A DNA stretch of 64,000 nucleotides from Flavobacterium flavigenum (GCF_027111255.2 NZ_CP114285.2:558001-622000); one strand, 5' to 3'. Numbered from the stretch's first letter, positions 27,084 to 37,582 are shown. Notes: generated by a model not told the origin, from the letters alone. A program made the numbers and translations.

Positions 27084-28187
27084 ATGCCATCAGAAATAAT
27101 TTATAAGTACTTATCTAATGAAGCCTCAGAACAGGAAATTCAAACTCTTTTTGAATGGATTGATGCTTCTGAAGAAAACAAAAAGCAGTTTATCACAATA
27201 AAGAAAACCTGGGCTCTTACTGCCCTTTCTGAAAATATTTCAGATGATACTGTTCCAGTAATTAAAATTAAACCAAAAAATAAGGCTGCTAAATATTTAC
27301 AATATGCTGCAGCATTTTTAGTGCTGCTTGGTTTAGGCAAAATTGCTTTTAATTTTAGCCAAAAAACAAAAAATTCAAAAGAAATTGTTCTTGAATTAGG
27401 CAATGGCCAGACAGAATATATCACAAAAAAAAATCAGACCAATTTAGTAAATGATAAAGGCGAACTGATTGCCAGAAAACTTCCGGGTCAAATTGTATAT
27501 TTCGGAAAAGCTAAAGATAATGATATTGTATACAATTCACTAAAAGTTCCTTATGGTAAAACATTTAAATTGATACTTTCAGACGGAACTACTGTAAGTT
27601 TGAATTCCGGAACCACTTTACGCTATCCTGAACAGTTTGGTATTAACGGGAAAAGAACTGTTTATCTAACAGGAGAAGCATTTTTTGAAGTAGCGAAAGA
27701 CAAAGAGCATCCTTTTATAGTAAATGCCAATCAGGCAGCTATTGAAGTTCTGGGTACGAAATTTAATGTAAGTGCTTATCCTGAGAATCCGTCTGTAAAT
27801 AGTGTTTTAGTTGAAGGAAGTATTCAGATGTATGAAACTGAAAATGCATCAAATGCTGTTTTACTGAAACCAAATCAGATGGCTACTTGGCAAAACAATT
27901 CGAGAAAAATTACCACAAAATCTGTTGATCCAACTTTTTACTCAGCCTGGACAAAGGGTGAACTTACATTTAATGATACTCCATTTTCGACCATCACTAA
28001 AATAATTCAGCGGACTTATGATGTTGAGATTATTAATAAAAATTCAGATTTAGCCAAACAGCATTTTACAGGAACTATCAAAATCAGGGAATCTAGTGTC
28101 GAAAATATTTTAGAACTCTTAAAACGTGATACCCCGTTTGACTATATTATCGAAGAAAATAAAATTACCATCACCAATATCCAATAA
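27084..28187 (+). CDS. FecR-type anti-sigma factor
   Basis: 367 residues with one membrane helix (about residues 73-90, YLQYAAAFLVLLGLGKIAF). A cytoplasmic N-terminal sigma-binding part precedes it and a periplasmic FecR domain follows (VPYGKTFKLILSDGTTVSLN, FEVAKDKEHPFIV, VLGTKFNVSAYP). The C-terminal STN-like part resembles DUF4974 (FSTITKIIQRTYDVEI, TGTIKIRESSVENILELL). It keeps the ECF factor inactive until the SusC-like receptor contacts it. It is 11 bp before the receptor gene. Family assignment is certain; the signal is not known. Confidence 0.93.
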   Translation: MPSEIIYKYLSNEASEQEIQTLFEWIDASEENKKQFITIKKTWALTALSENISDDTVPVIKIKPKNKAAKYLQYAAAFLVLLGLGKIAFNFSQKTKNSKEIVLELGNGQTEYITKKNQTNLVNDKGELIARKLPGQIVYFGKAKDNDIVYNSLKVPYGKTFKLILSDGTTVSLNSGTTLRYPEQFGINGKRTVYLTGEAFFEVAKDKEHPFIVNANQAAIEVLGTKFNVSAYPENPSVNSVLVEGSIQMYETENASNAVLLKPNQMATWQNNSRKITTKSVDPTFYSAWTKGELTFNDTPFSTITKIIQRTYDVEIINKNSDLAKQHFTGTIKIRESSVENILELLKRDTPFDYIIEENKITITNIQ

Positions 28188-28198
28188 GCCAGCTGAAC

Positions 28199-31100
28199 AT
28201 GATATTTACGACTTTCTCTCAAAGGAAAATTCTATTTTTCTTTGCTCTCCTTTTATTCAGTTATCAGGGTTTTTCACAAAACAAATCAATTACCTTACAT
28301 GCTAATAATGAACCTATAGGTTTGATTATCAAATCAATTGAAGAGCAAACCGATTTTAGGATTATCTACAATGCTAAAAAAATAGATACGGATCAAAAAG
28401 CCAGTATAAATGTCAATAATGCGTCTTTGGAAAGCGTTTTAACGAAATTATTTAAAGACAGAAATATTTCATTTTATATTCAGAAAAAACAGATTTTGTT
28501 AACATCTACAGTATCAGAAACACCGAAATCTAATGTTAAGGAAACCGAAAGATTTATAAGCGGAATCGTATTTGATTCCAAAACAAAATTACCGCTTCCC
28601 GGCGCTACTATCCGAATTAAAGGAACAGGAATGGGTGCTGTAACAGATTTTAATGGAAAATTTGTGTATGAGCTGAAAGGAAATGATATTTCTAATCTGG
28701 TACTTGAGGTGGGGTTTTTAGGAATGGAAACCCAATCGGAAAAGGCAGAAAACAAAAAACAGTTTTCATTTTATCTTCAGGAAACGACAGATGAATTAAA
28801 TCCTGTTGTGATAACCTCTTCTTACGGAACACAGAAATTAAAGGAAGAAGTTGTGGGAAGCATTTCGACTTTACAGGCAAAAGATATTGCGGTTGAACAA
28901 GCTACCGAAACTATCGACAAAATGATTACTGGGCAAATAGCCGGTGTTTTAGTTGAAAACACAACCGGAGTTGGCGGACCTGTAAAAATAAACATTCGCG
29001 GACAAGGTACTTTATCTTCTTTGACAGGTGCTATTACCGGAACTTCATCACAACCTTTAATAATTGTTGACGGTGTTGTTATGAGCGAAGAATATGCTAT
29101 TGATAGCAGTTTTTTTGACGGATCAGGAGATTCTGCAGAAAATTTAGCGAATCCTTTAATGAAAATTGCTCCTGAAAATATTGAAACTATTTCAGTTTTA
29201 AAGGATGCTGCGGCAGTGGGTATTTATGGCGCCGATGGAGCAAACGGGGTTATTTTGATCACAACAAAAAAAGGAAAAAAGGGAAAAACACAATTTGGAT
29301 TTTCAAACCAACTTGGAATTTCTTCTGCTATAAACCGAATTAAATATTTAAGTGGAGAGCAATATACCGAGCTTAGAAATGAGTTTGAGAAAAATACAAG
29401 GTCTGAAGGTTATACTCCTATAGCCTATAATGGTGTAAACACTGATTGGTTTGAATTATTAAACCGTACCGGGGTTTACAATAAATATAATTTTAATGTC
29501 TCCGGATCGACTTCAAAATTTTCATATCGCACCAATATAAGTTATTTAAAAATTGACGAACCCCAAATGGGAAACAGCACTGAGCAATTAAACGCCGGAA
29601 TTAATTTAGGCTTTAATTCAGGCAAATGGAATGTAAATCTGATGCTTAATCCAAGTTATGTACAAAAAGATGCCCCAAATATATTTTATGGTTTTGCTTA
29701 TTTGCCAACCAATGCACCATACAATGAAGATGGTTCTTTTGCTGGTTTAGGCGTTAGCGGTCAGACAAGAGGAAATCCTTTGGCAGCTATTGCTCAAAAT
29801 ACAAATATAACAAACACTTATGGAATTTTAGGAAGTTTAAATTTATCATATGAGCTTAATAAATCGGTAAAATTAGCTTCTCTCTTTGGTATGGATTATA
29901 CTGATAAGGAACAAGATCGTTATTTTTCCGGAGAAAATGAAAGCGGACAGTTTAATGGATCATTTAATCTTAATGGTACTCTTTATCCTGCTTGGGGACG
30001 TCGTCTTATAAATCAAAGGAATTCGACTAAATGGAACTGGCAGGGACAGCTTTTGTTTAATAAGCAATTAGGCAAAAATCATAATGTTGATGGTGTTGCT
30101 GGTTTTGAGCTTTCTGAGGACAAAGGAAATTTTGATTATAAATCAGGAGTAGGATTTGTAAATCCAAATCAGATTAACAATGTCACTGATGCTATTAGGG
30201 ATGATAATCCGGCAACCCCATTAGTAGATGAATCAACCAATGGTCAGACATACAGAAACGAGATTAGCTACAGTTCCAGAGTTTCATTACTATCTCAAAT
30301 AAACTATAACTATAAAAAACGCTACTACGTTTTAGGAAATTTTCGCCGAGATCAAAGTTCTGTATTTGGTGATGATACTGATGTTGCTTACAATGGTGGA
30401 GCTGGTATCAGCTGGATTACCAGCAACGAAGATTTCCTAAATACAAATACGTGGATTGACTTCCTGAAATTTAAAGCCAGCTATGGTACTACCGGAAACT
30501 CAAGAATTGGTTCTTACCGTTCCAAAGGTTTGTATAATATTAGTCAAAACGGTTATAATGGTGCTATTGGAGCCACAACCGGAGAAGCACCAAACGGTGA
30601 ATTGAGCTGGGAAAAAAATACAAAATTTAATGCCGGATTTGATTTTAATGTTTTCAACCGAATAGAATTGACAGTAGAATATTATTATGATAACAAAAGT
30701 GATCTGATTACCACGAGAGATATTCCAACAGAAACAGGTTACAATTCTCTCCAATTGAATGCTTCAAGTATGTATAATAAGGGTTTTGAACTTACTACAA
30801 GAATAAAATGGATAAAAAACGATGCCTTTAAGTGGACAACAGCTTTTAATATTTCTACTATACAAAGCAAAGTTACAGATTTAAAAGGTTTAGGAAGCGA
30901 CTATTCTCAGGCAAATCTGGCTCTTGCTCAAAAAATAGGCTACAGCACTACTACAATCTGGGGTGTAAAGTGGGTTGGGGTTGATCCCGCTACTGGACGA
31001 AATTTAGTAGAGAAAAACGGTAAAATATACGATACTAAAACTTATAATGACCTGTATACCATTGCAGACTGGGAACCCATTGGCGATAAACAGGCAGATG

Positions 31101-31558
31101 CTTACGGAGGTTTTTACAATAATCTGACTTTCTATAATAATCTGACTTTATCAATTAGAGGGGATTTTCAGATTGGGGGAGAATTTTTAGCCTCAAATCT
31201 GCTTATCGATCAATACAATAATACATCAAACAGAAATTTATCTGTAAATGCTTATGACTATTGGAGAGCTCCAGGAGATAACGCTTCGCAGCCAGCAGCC
31301 ACCAGTGCTCCGATTTTGCCAAACTTAACCAAATATCTTTATGACGCTACTTATGTCAGAATCAGTAACATCAATTTGACTTATAATATTCCTTTGAAAA
31401 ATACTTTTTTAAGTTCACTTTCTGTATTTACCGATGCCTCTAATGTGGCATACTGGTACAAAGAAAAAAGTCCAAAAGGGATGAATGGAGTAAGAGAATA
31501 TAGTTACATCTATCCGCAAGCCAGAACCATCTCACTAGGAGTTAATGCTAAATTTTAA
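28199..31558 (+). CDS. SusC/RagA-type TonB-dependent receptor with signalling domain
   Basis: 1119 residues. After a signal peptide ending near YQGFSQ there is an STN/secretin domain (IGLIIKSIEEQTDFRIIYNA), which contacts FecR. A carboxypeptidase-regulatory-like domain follows (ISGIVFDSKTKLPLPGATIRIKG), then the plug (IDKMITGQIAGVL, INIRGQGTLSS) and a beta-barrel ending in Phe (ISLGVNAKF). It imports large ligands across the outer membrane together with the SusD-like lipoprotein encoded next. Because a di-heme peroxidase and not a glycosidase closes this cassette, the ligand is uncertain: a glycan is possible, and so is a metal chelate. Confidence 0.93.
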   Translation: MIFTTFSQRKILFFFALLLFSYQGFSQNKSITLHANNEPIGLIIKSIEEQTDFRIIYNAKKIDTDQKASINVNNASLESVLTKLFKDRNISFYIQKKQILLTSTVSETPKSNVKETERFISGIVFDSKTKLPLPGATIRIKGTGMGAVTDFNGKFVYELKGNDISNLVLEVGFLGMETQSEKAENKKQFSFYLQETTDELNPVVITSSYGTQKLKEEVVGSISTLQAKDIAVEQATETIDKMITGQIAGVLVENTTGVGGPVKINIRGQGTLSSLTGAITGTSSQPLIIVDGVVMSEEYAIDSSFFDGSGDSAENLANPLMKIAPENIETISVLKDAAAVGIYGADGANGVILITTKKGKKGKTQFGFSNQLGISSAINRIKYLSGEQYTELRNEFEKNTRSEGYTPIAYNGVNTDWFELLNRTGVYNKYNFNVSGSTSKFSYRTNISYLKIDEPQMGNSTEQLNAGINLGFNSGKWNVNLMLNPSYVQKDAPNIFYGFAYLPTNAPYNEDGSFAGLGVSGQTRGNPLAAIAQNTNITNTYGILGSLNLSYELNKSVKLASLFGMDYTDKEQDRYFSGENESGQFNGSFNLNGTLYPAWGRRLINQRNSTKWNWQGQLLFNKQLGKNHNVDGVAGFELSEDKGNFDYKSGVGFVNPNQINNVTDAIRDDNPATPLVDESTNGQTYRNEISYSSRVSLLSQINYNYKKRYYVLGNFRRDQSSVFGDDTDVAYNGGAGISWITSNEDFLNTNTWIDFLKFKASYGTTGNSRIGSYRSKGLYNISQNGYNGAIGATTGEAPNGELSWEKNTKFNAGFDFNVFNRIELTVEYYYDNKSDLITTRDIPTETGYNSLQLNASSMYNKGFELTTRIKWIKNDAFKWTTAFNISTIQSKVTDLKGLGSDYSQANLALAQKIGYSTTTIWGVKWVGVDPATGRNLVEKNGKIYDTKTYNDLYTIADWEPIGDKQADAYGGFYNNLTFYNNLTLSIRGDFQIGGEFLASNLLIDQYNNTSNRNLSVNAYDYWRAPGDNASQPAATSAPILPNLTKYLYDATYVRISNINLTYNIPLKNTFLSSLSVFTDASNVAYWYKEKSPKGMNGVREYSYIYPQARTISLGVNAKF

Positions 31559-31561
31559 AAA

Positions 31562-33022
31562 ATGAAATATTCAAAATACATCACATTATTTTTTCTGATT
31601 TTTTCATTACAAAGCTGTAGTGACTTTTTAGAACAGGAACCGGGAACACAAACTTCTATAGATGAGCTTTTGCAAAATAAAAAAGGAGTTTTAACTGCAT
31701 TGACTGGTTTATATACAGAACTTGAAGCTAATGTGAGAGAAGAACGTTTTGCTGTTTATGCCGATCTACAAGGTGGTAATTTAAAATTCACTCCCCTGGC
31801 AACAGGTTCAAATCGAGGACAAATTGACCCTGCTACAAATACAAAAAAAGTATATTCTTTCGAAGACGATGCATTGGCCAGTGATTATAGGTCTTTTTAT
31901 GATGGTAGTTATGATATTATCAATCAGGCAAATCTAATTTTAGAATTTACTCCTGCGCTAACAGACGCTACAGAAACAGAAAAAAATCAGATTATGGCTG
32001 AGGTACTGACCATACGGGCATATATGCATTTTCTTTTGTCACTCGTTTACAGTCAGGATTACGGCTACACAACAGACGCTTCACATGACGGAATTGTCTA
32101 TGCTACCCAATCTATAAAAGAGGGACTCTGGTATCCTGCACGTGAGACAGCTGCGACAACGTATGATTTAATTGTAAAAGATTTAAAAACTGCAATTTCG
32201 AATTATTCAGAGCAATCACTTCTGGCAGGTCCTTCGTATTCTTTTTTTAGTCGTAATAGTGCAAAAGCATTACTGGCAAGAGTATATCTTCACAAAAAAG
32301 ACTGGATTAATGCTTATGAAACTGCAAATGATGTTATTGCCAATTCAGGCGTTATATTAACAGCTAAAGAAAATCTAATTACAGAATGGGAAAAAACAGA
32401 TCTTCCTGTGTCTGAAATTTTATTGGAATTCTCAGTAAAAAAAGATTCAGAAGGAATAGTTGGAGGATCAATGTCGAAAAATTTTGGATATACATCGGCT
32501 ACTAGTTTTGAAAAATATGTCGCTTCGAATGACTTGATCAATTTATATGAGCCCAATGATTTAAGAAAACAATTATTTCTGGAAAAACCACTTTTGACCT
32601 TAGTAAACGGAAAACTGATTGAGGTAAATTACAACTTTACAAAAAAGTTTCAGGATAATCCGGGTTATGTTGCTTTCAGATTGAGTGAAATGTATTTAAT
32701 CCGTGCCGAAGCTGCTTTAGAAACCAACAGATCTGATCTTGCAATGACAGATCTCAACATAATTCGAGCCCGTGCTAATGCAATATTAGCAACAAATACT
32801 ACGAATATTAAAGAAGATATTCTTTTGGAAAGAAGAAAAGAGTTTTGTTTTGAAGGTCATTTGTTTTTTGATCTAATGCGAAACCACAAAAATATTTCCA
32901 GAAATGACGGTTGTATTTCTACCAATTGCAGTATCAACTATCCATCTTTAAAATTTGTATTACCAATACCGACCTTTAATACTAATCTTAATCCAAATCT
33001 GAAACAAAATGAATCTTATTAA
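31562..33022 (+). CDS. SusD/RagB-type outer-membrane lipoprotein
   Basis: 486 residues with a lipoprotein signal (FFLIFSLQSCSDFLEQEPGT; lipidated Cys near residue 19). Typical SusD features are AEVLTIRAYMHFLLSLVY, YDLIVKDLKTAI, AKALLARVYLHKKDW and RLSEMYLIRAEAAL, the last from the TPR-like core. It forms the lid over the SusC barrel and captures the ligand at the cell surface. It starts 3 bp after susC and overlaps the next gene by 14 bp, so the genes form one transcription unit. Confidence 0.93.
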   Translation: MKYSKYITLFFLIFSLQSCSDFLEQEPGTQTSIDELLQNKKGVLTALTGLYTELEANVREERFAVYADLQGGNLKFTPLATGSNRGQIDPATNTKKVYSFEDDALASDYRSFYDGSYDIINQANLILEFTPALTDATETEKNQIMAEVLTIRAYMHFLLSLVYSQDYGYTTDASHDGIVYATQSIKEGLWYPARETAATTYDLIVKDLKTAISNYSEQSLLAGPSYSFFSRNSAKALLARVYLHKKDWINAYETANDVIANSGVILTAKENLITEWEKTDLPVSEILLEFSVKKDSEGIVGGSMSKNFGYTSATSFEKYVASNDLINLYEPNDLRKQLFLEKPLLTLVNGKLIEVNYNFTKKFQDNPGYVAFRLSEMYLIRAEAALETNRSDLAMTDLNIIRARANAILATNTTNIKEDILLERRKEFCFEGHLFFDLMRNHKNISRNDGCISTNCSINYPSLKFVLPIPTFNTNLNPNLKQNESY

Positions 33023-34475
33023 GGCACTTGCTTTCCTAATGATAGCTTCACTTACTACTTCCTGTTCAAAAGATGATTATAAAATGGGTTCTGAAATAGA
33101 TCCATATGTAAGATTTCATTTTCTGGTAAAAAGCGACAATACTCCATTGGTTTATCCTGCTGTAAATGGCAGTTTAGTACCACAATCCAGTTATGTAAAC
33201 AACGCAATCAAAACTTTAAAAGTGCCGGTTGCCCTGACAGCAAGTTCTTTAAAAGATCCTGTGACAGTTAATTTTAGCACTACTTCGTCAACAGGGAATA
33301 CTGATAGTTTTAAAATTAATCCCGTTAACGAATTGGTATTTCAGGGAGCAAAACTTACTGATACTATTTTTATTTCTTTTGATAAAAGATGGCAGGACAA
33401 ACAGACTATAACCCTGAAACTTGAAAATGCTTCGAATCCTCTGGTTCACATTGGAAATCTAAATACTGAAGCTATAAATGATATTTTCACCATCACTTTA
33501 GGAGAAATTGCAACCACTTATACTTTTCCTGAAAATCAATTTATAGTGAAAGGAGAAGCCGGTGAAAAGATTGATTTTAAAATCAATTTCCCCAATGAAT
33601 TTATTCCTTCAGAAATTGAAAATCTTTCGTTTTTCAAGTTTTCAAATGGTTTTGATTATTCTTTGACACATGATGAAATCGGAGATAACAGAAATTCTAT
33701 TAATTACCATCTAACACTTCTAGAAGACATACAAAATGATGATGTTCGCTATGAATCTAAAATTACATTAGTAAACATCCCTAATTATAAGGCGACCGGT
33801 AATACTACATTGCGAATTGTAAAACCTACCAAGTCACCTCGGGATATCTACGCAAATCCAGCTTCAAAATTCTATGATCTTTCTAATGCTTTTTACTTAA
33901 CCTACGGTGAGCACTGGTTTGACAAAAGCGGTACTTGTGCATGGCAGACCTTTAATGCGTTCACATTTCCGGTAGTAGTTACAAAAGATAGTGAAAATGC
34001 CATATTGTATAGTGACAAAGGAACGACAAGCCCTAATGATGATGTATATCATGATGCCTTTAAAATAGGTTTTAATGTAGTTACCGGAACTAATACAGTA
34101 AATTCTTTTGGTTTAAAAAGATGGTTTTCCAATGAAAATAATTCAGCTGCAATCTCTCCTGGATTCAATATTACTTCTGCTTTAGAGTTTTTCCCCGAAA
34201 ACGGAAATAGTAAAACTCAAGGAAGTGTACTTGTGATACCACAAGATATAACAGTTGGTGTAAACGAAGACAATACTCATTCCATTGCTATTGAAGGAGA
34301 AGGAACTTACAAGGAAATCAGTAATGGTTTATTTGAAATTTCTTTTGAATTAAAACTAACAAACGATAAACTTTTTGGAGGAACCGTTTCCACACAATAC
34401 AGAATATACAATAACAGAGTTTATCCAAAGCCGGCTGCCTTAAATATTGATTGTCCAAAAGAAGTCACACTATAA
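33009..34475 (+). CDS. Surface lipoprotein of unknown function (DUF4843-like)
   Basis: 488 residues starting MNLIKALAFLMIASLTTSC, a lipoprotein signal with Cys at about residue 19. The N-terminal half (YVRFHFLV, VALTASSLKDPVTVNFSTT, LTDTIFISFDKRWQDKQTITLKLENA) looks like the Ig-like DUF4843/Calx-beta type found in lipoproteins encoded after susD. The C-terminal half is less clear. The start lies inside the end of susD, so it is coupled to it. It probably sits with SusCD at the cell surface and helps bind the ligand. Family and role are tentative. Confidence 0.6.
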   Translation: MNLIKALAFLMIASLTTSCSKDDYKMGSEIDPYVRFHFLVKSDNTPLVYPAVNGSLVPQSSYVNNAIKTLKVPVALTASSLKDPVTVNFSTTSSTGNTDSFKINPVNELVFQGAKLTDTIFISFDKRWQDKQTITLKLENASNPLVHIGNLNTEAINDIFTITLGEIATTYTFPENQFIVKGEAGEKIDFKINFPNEFIPSEIENLSFFKFSNGFDYSLTHDEIGDNRNSINYHLTLLEDIQNDDVRYESKITLVNIPNYKATGNTTLRIVKPTKSPRDIYANPASKFYDLSNAFYLTYGEHWFDKSGTCAWQTFNAFTFPVVVTKDSENAILYSDKGTTSPNDDVYHDAFKIGFNVVTGTNTVNSFGLKRWFSNENNSAAISPGFNITSALEFFPENGNSKTQGSVLVIPQDITVGVNEDNTHSIAIEGEGTYKEISNGLFEISFELKLTNDKLFGGTVSTQYRIYNNRVYPKPAALNIDCPKEVTL

Positions 34476-34478
34476 TTT

Positions 34479-35627
34479 ATGAAATTAAAAAAATTAATAA
34501 TACCAGTTTTATTGTTATTAAGTTTAACCGCTTATAAAACAATTGAAGAACCTGAATACACCGATATTCAGGAATTACGAAAGGCATATTCCAGCGGAGA
34601 TCATTCAAAATGGCCTGCAGCAGAATTACACGAAAGTATCGACAAATCTAAATTTCAGGATATTGGCGTGCTTCCGGCTGTTCCTTATCCTTCTTACAAT
34701 CCGTATTCTAAGGAGAAAGAAAGTCTGGGCAAAATATTGTTTTTCGATCCGAGATTATCTGTAAGCGGACAAATTGCCTGTGCTTCCTGCCACAATCCGG
34801 AATTGGGATGGACAGACAATTTAACCCGTTCTTTTGGGCACGACCGCCAGAACGGAAAACGAAATTCGATGACCATTTTAAATTCGGCTTATGCTACTTC
34901 CCTATTTTGGGACGGGCGTGCGAAAAGTTTAGAAGATCAGGCGCAGTTTCCTGTGAGTGATCCATTAGAAATGAACGAAAAACTTACCATTGCAGTCAAT
35001 AAAATTGCAAAGATTAAAGGTTACAACCCGTTATTTTCAGCTGCTTTTGGAGACAAAAAAGTGACCCTTGAACGAATTCAGTATGCCATAGCAACATTCG
35101 AAAGATCCATTAACAGCCCAAAAAGCAAATTTGACCATTTCGTTAGCGGAAAGTCAGACGCTTACACAGATCAGCAGGTAAAAGGACTGCATTTGTTCAG
35201 AACTAAAGCACAATGTATCAATTGCCACAATACACCTTATTTCAGTGACAACCAGTTTCATAACGACGGACAGGTTTTATTCGGAACAAAAAATGAAGAT
35301 TTCGGGCGTTACAATGTGACTAAAGATGTGAAGGATATTGGCAAATTCAGGACACCTACACTTCGTGAAGTTGTCAACACCAAACCATGGATGCACCACG
35401 GGCATTTTCCTACTTTGCTGGATGTAGTTGAATTTTACAATTTAGGAAATCCCTCTCCAGTTCAGAAAAAATACCTGGGAACGCCACGTGATTCTTTGAT
35501 TCCAAAAGTTGATCCAATGCTTAAGAAATTAAATTTAAGCAAAGAAGAAATCAGTGATTTATTAGCTTTTATTGAAACATTGAGTACTCCAACCAGAAGA
35601 ATAATGACGCCGGAACTTCCAAAATAA
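34479..35627 (+). CDS. Di-heme cytochrome c peroxidase (MauG/CcpA type)
   Basis: 382 residues, exported (MKLKKLIIPVLLLLSLTAY). Two heme-binding CxxCH motifs are seen: C101-AS-C104-H105 and C246-IN-C249-H250. Other family stretches are LGKILFFDPRLSVSGQIAC, NSAYATSLFWDGRAKSLEDQA and FRTPTLREVVNTKPWMHHG. Family members reduce hydrogen peroxide in the periplasm or oxidise protein and small-molecule substrates. It begins 3 bp after the lipoprotein gene and is the last gene before a strong terminator. Its company with SusCD is notable: it may process the imported ligand or deal with redox stress linked to it. Confidence 0.9.
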   Translation: MKLKKLIIPVLLLLSLTAYKTIEEPEYTDIQELRKAYSSGDHSKWPAAELHESIDKSKFQDIGVLPAVPYPSYNPYSKEKESLGKILFFDPRLSVSGQIACASCHNPELGWTDNLTRSFGHDRQNGKRNSMTILNSAYATSLFWDGRAKSLEDQAQFPVSDPLEMNEKLTIAVNKIAKIKGYNPLFSAAFGDKKVTLERIQYAIATFERSINSPKSKFDHFVSGKSDAYTDQQVKGLHLFRTKAQCINCHNTPYFSDNQFHNDGQVLFGTKNEDFGRYNVTKDVKDIGKFRTPTLREVVNTKPWMHHGHFPTLLDVVEFYNLGNPSPVQKKYLGTPRDSLIPKVDPMLKKLNLSKEEISDLLAFIETLSTPTRRIMTPELPK

Positions 35628-35672
35628 GATAGTAATAAAAGTTTGTTTTTTGCCCCAATAAATCACAAACCT

Positions 35673-35709
35673 AAAAAGTCCGTTTTAATGTATTTGAAAC
35701 GGACTTTTT
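35673..35709. terminator. Bidirectional terminator between peroxidase and PL11
   Basis: Perfect 13-bp arms aaaaagtccgttt (35673-35685) and aaacggacttttt (35697-35709) around an 11-nt loop. The A-tract on one side and the T-tract on the other serve both convergent transcripts. It separates the SusCD cassette from the pectin region. Confidence 0.85.
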
Positions 35710-35731
35710 TACTGTTCATTTGACAGAATAG

Positions 35732-37582
35732 TTACTTTAAAGGAACCAGAACAATATTAGGTTTCGGAGCTGGCTGCATACCACTTCCCAAATAAAAACC
35801 GGTGTGAGGTGGCTGGTTATACCCTACATTTTGCCAGGCAATACTCAAACGATACTGAGGATCGTGCATCAAAGTATATTGTCTCACATTGGTTGGAATT
35901 GTCGTTGAGTAAATTCGTAATTCGGTATTGTCTTCGCTTCTTAAAATCAATTCTTCTCTCCAGTCACCAATCAGATCTGCAGAAAGTGCAGGAGTTGATT
36001 TTGTTCCGTTATTCGATACAGCTCCAGTTGCTGTAAACAATCTGCCTTTTCCGTATTTGTCAATATAATTTGAGTTTAAAAGCTCCCTTGAAGTATCGCC
36101 GTCCCAGTAAATAAGGAAATTAATAGATTTCGGGGCATCGCCAATTTTGTTTCCTTTCATATCATATAAAAATGGAGAACCTGACCACCAGCATTGTGCT
36201 CCTTTTCGGGTTGGATCAATGTTATCTGCTACACCGCGCCCAACATCTTCATTAAGAGAATCAGTAAATAGAACTTTTCCGTCAGCGGCTGAAAATACAG
36301 CTACGCCCGGACCTGTTGTTTTATTCTCAATTTCATGGATTCCAAATGCTTCCAAACCGGGAACTTCCGGATTCAGATCGGAAACATGTAAAGCATCCCC
36401 ATGTCTGAAACCTGTTGTGTACAATCCTTTACCATTATCATCAACACACATTGATCCGTAAACGATTTCATCTTTGCCGTCGTTATCAACATCAGCAACT
36501 GTTAGTCCATGATTCCCCATACCGGAGTACGGATTCTCAGCATCTTTACTGTCAAAAACCCATCTTGAAGTCAGTTTTTTATTTTTAAAATCAAAGGCTG
36601 CTAAAACAGTTCTCCCGTAATAACCACGACACATTACCACGCTTGGGTGAATCCCGTCTAAATAGGCAACACAGGCTGTAAAGCGATCGATTCTGTTTCC
36701 TTTGGTGTCATTTCCTCCGCTTCCTCCATGTCCTCCCCAGCCAGCCAAATCACCACGTTCCGGAATATAATCTGTGGTTGTAACCAGTTTTCCGGTTCTT
36801 CCGTCAAAAACAGAAAGGTATTCCGGACCTTTCAGGATTTTACCAAAAGTTCCCGATTTTGGATCTCTGTCTACCCAGTCTTTAGAAGCATCTCCAACCA
36901 CATTGCCCTGACTATCGGTAGTTCCGTCAGCCGTTTTACAAACCAGTTCTGCAATTCCATCACCATCCAGATCATAGACCATAAACTGTGTATAATGCGC
37001 TCCTTCGCGAATATTTTTACCTAAACTAATCTGCCATAAAAATTTTCCTTCTAAAGTATACGCCTGAAAAATAGGTGAATCAGTAATACCGGTATGCGAA
37101 TTATCATGTCCTTTTCCGGTCATATGAACTATTAAATCATACTTTTCATCACCATCTAAATCCCCTGTCGAAAGATCATTCGGAATATAACCTTCAACAG
37201 GCTTTATAGCTATAGACAAATAATTTTTGTCTGCGCTTGAAGCCGGAATTGTAAAACTCCCTTTTGCATCTGTTTCATTGCCTTTTAAAACCGTTTTTAC
37301 AAACCAGGTGTTTTCTTCTTTCTCATTGGCTTTGGCATCAAGAAAATTTGTCGCTCCGGTTATGGGTTTGTCGTTTAATTTTATGGCTTTCTGAGTACCG
37401 CTTTTTCGATATAAATTAAAAGCCAGATCATCAGAATCTGTCCCTAAAACACGCCAGCTGATAAAAAACTGACCTTTGTCTTTTATCGCAATTACGCCAC
37501 GGTCTAAGTTTTCCATTTGTCTTTGGGCAAGTAAAATTGAACCTGACAAAAAGAATAACAGTAATAAAATTTTATTTTTCAT
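35732..37582 (-). CDS. Rhamnogalacturonan lyase, polysaccharide lyase family 11
   Basis: 616 residues with signal peptide (LFFLSGSILLAQ). It matches PL11 (YesW/YesX type): MENLDRGVIAI and FISWRVLGTDSDDLAFNLYR at the N-terminus, then an eight-bladed propeller with calcium-binding Asp-rich turns (TGDLDGDEKYDLIV, YDLDGDGIAELV, ADVDNDGKDEIVYGS). It cleaves the rhamnose-galacturonate backbone of RG-I by beta-elimination, leaving unsaturated galacturonate ends that the GH105 enzyme can remove. It is last in a minus-strand set with two large barrel proteins; the 194-bp gap before it has a palindromic repeat. Confidence 0.93.
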   Translation of the reverse strand: MKNKILLLLFFLSGSILLAQRQMENLDRGVIAIKDKGQFFISWRVLGTDSDDLAFNLYRKSGTQKAIKLNDKPITGATNFLDAKANEKEENTWFVKTVLKGNETDAKGSFTIPASSADKNYLSIAIKPVEGYIPNDLSTGDLDGDEKYDLIVHMTGKGHDNSHTGITDSPIFQAYTLEGKFLWQISLGKNIREGAHYTQFMVYDLDGDGIAELVCKTADGTTDSQGNVVGDASKDWVDRDPKSGTFGKILKGPEYLSVFDGRTGKLVTTTDYIPERGDLAGWGGHGGSGGNDTKGNRIDRFTACVAYLDGIHPSVVMCRGYYGRTVLAAFDFKNKKLTSRWVFDSKDAENPYSGMGNHGLTVADVDNDGKDEIVYGSMCVDDNGKGLYTTGFRHGDALHVSDLNPEVPGLEAFGIHEIENKTTGPGVAVFSAADGKVLFTDSLNEDVGRGVADNIDPTRKGAQCWWSGSPFLYDMKGNKIGDAPKSINFLIYWDGDTSRELLNSNYIDKYGKGRLFTATGAVSNNGTKSTPALSADLIGDWREELILRSEDNTELRIYSTTIPTNVRQYTLMHDPQYRLSIAWQNVGYNQPPHTGFYLGSGMQPAPKPNIVLVPLK

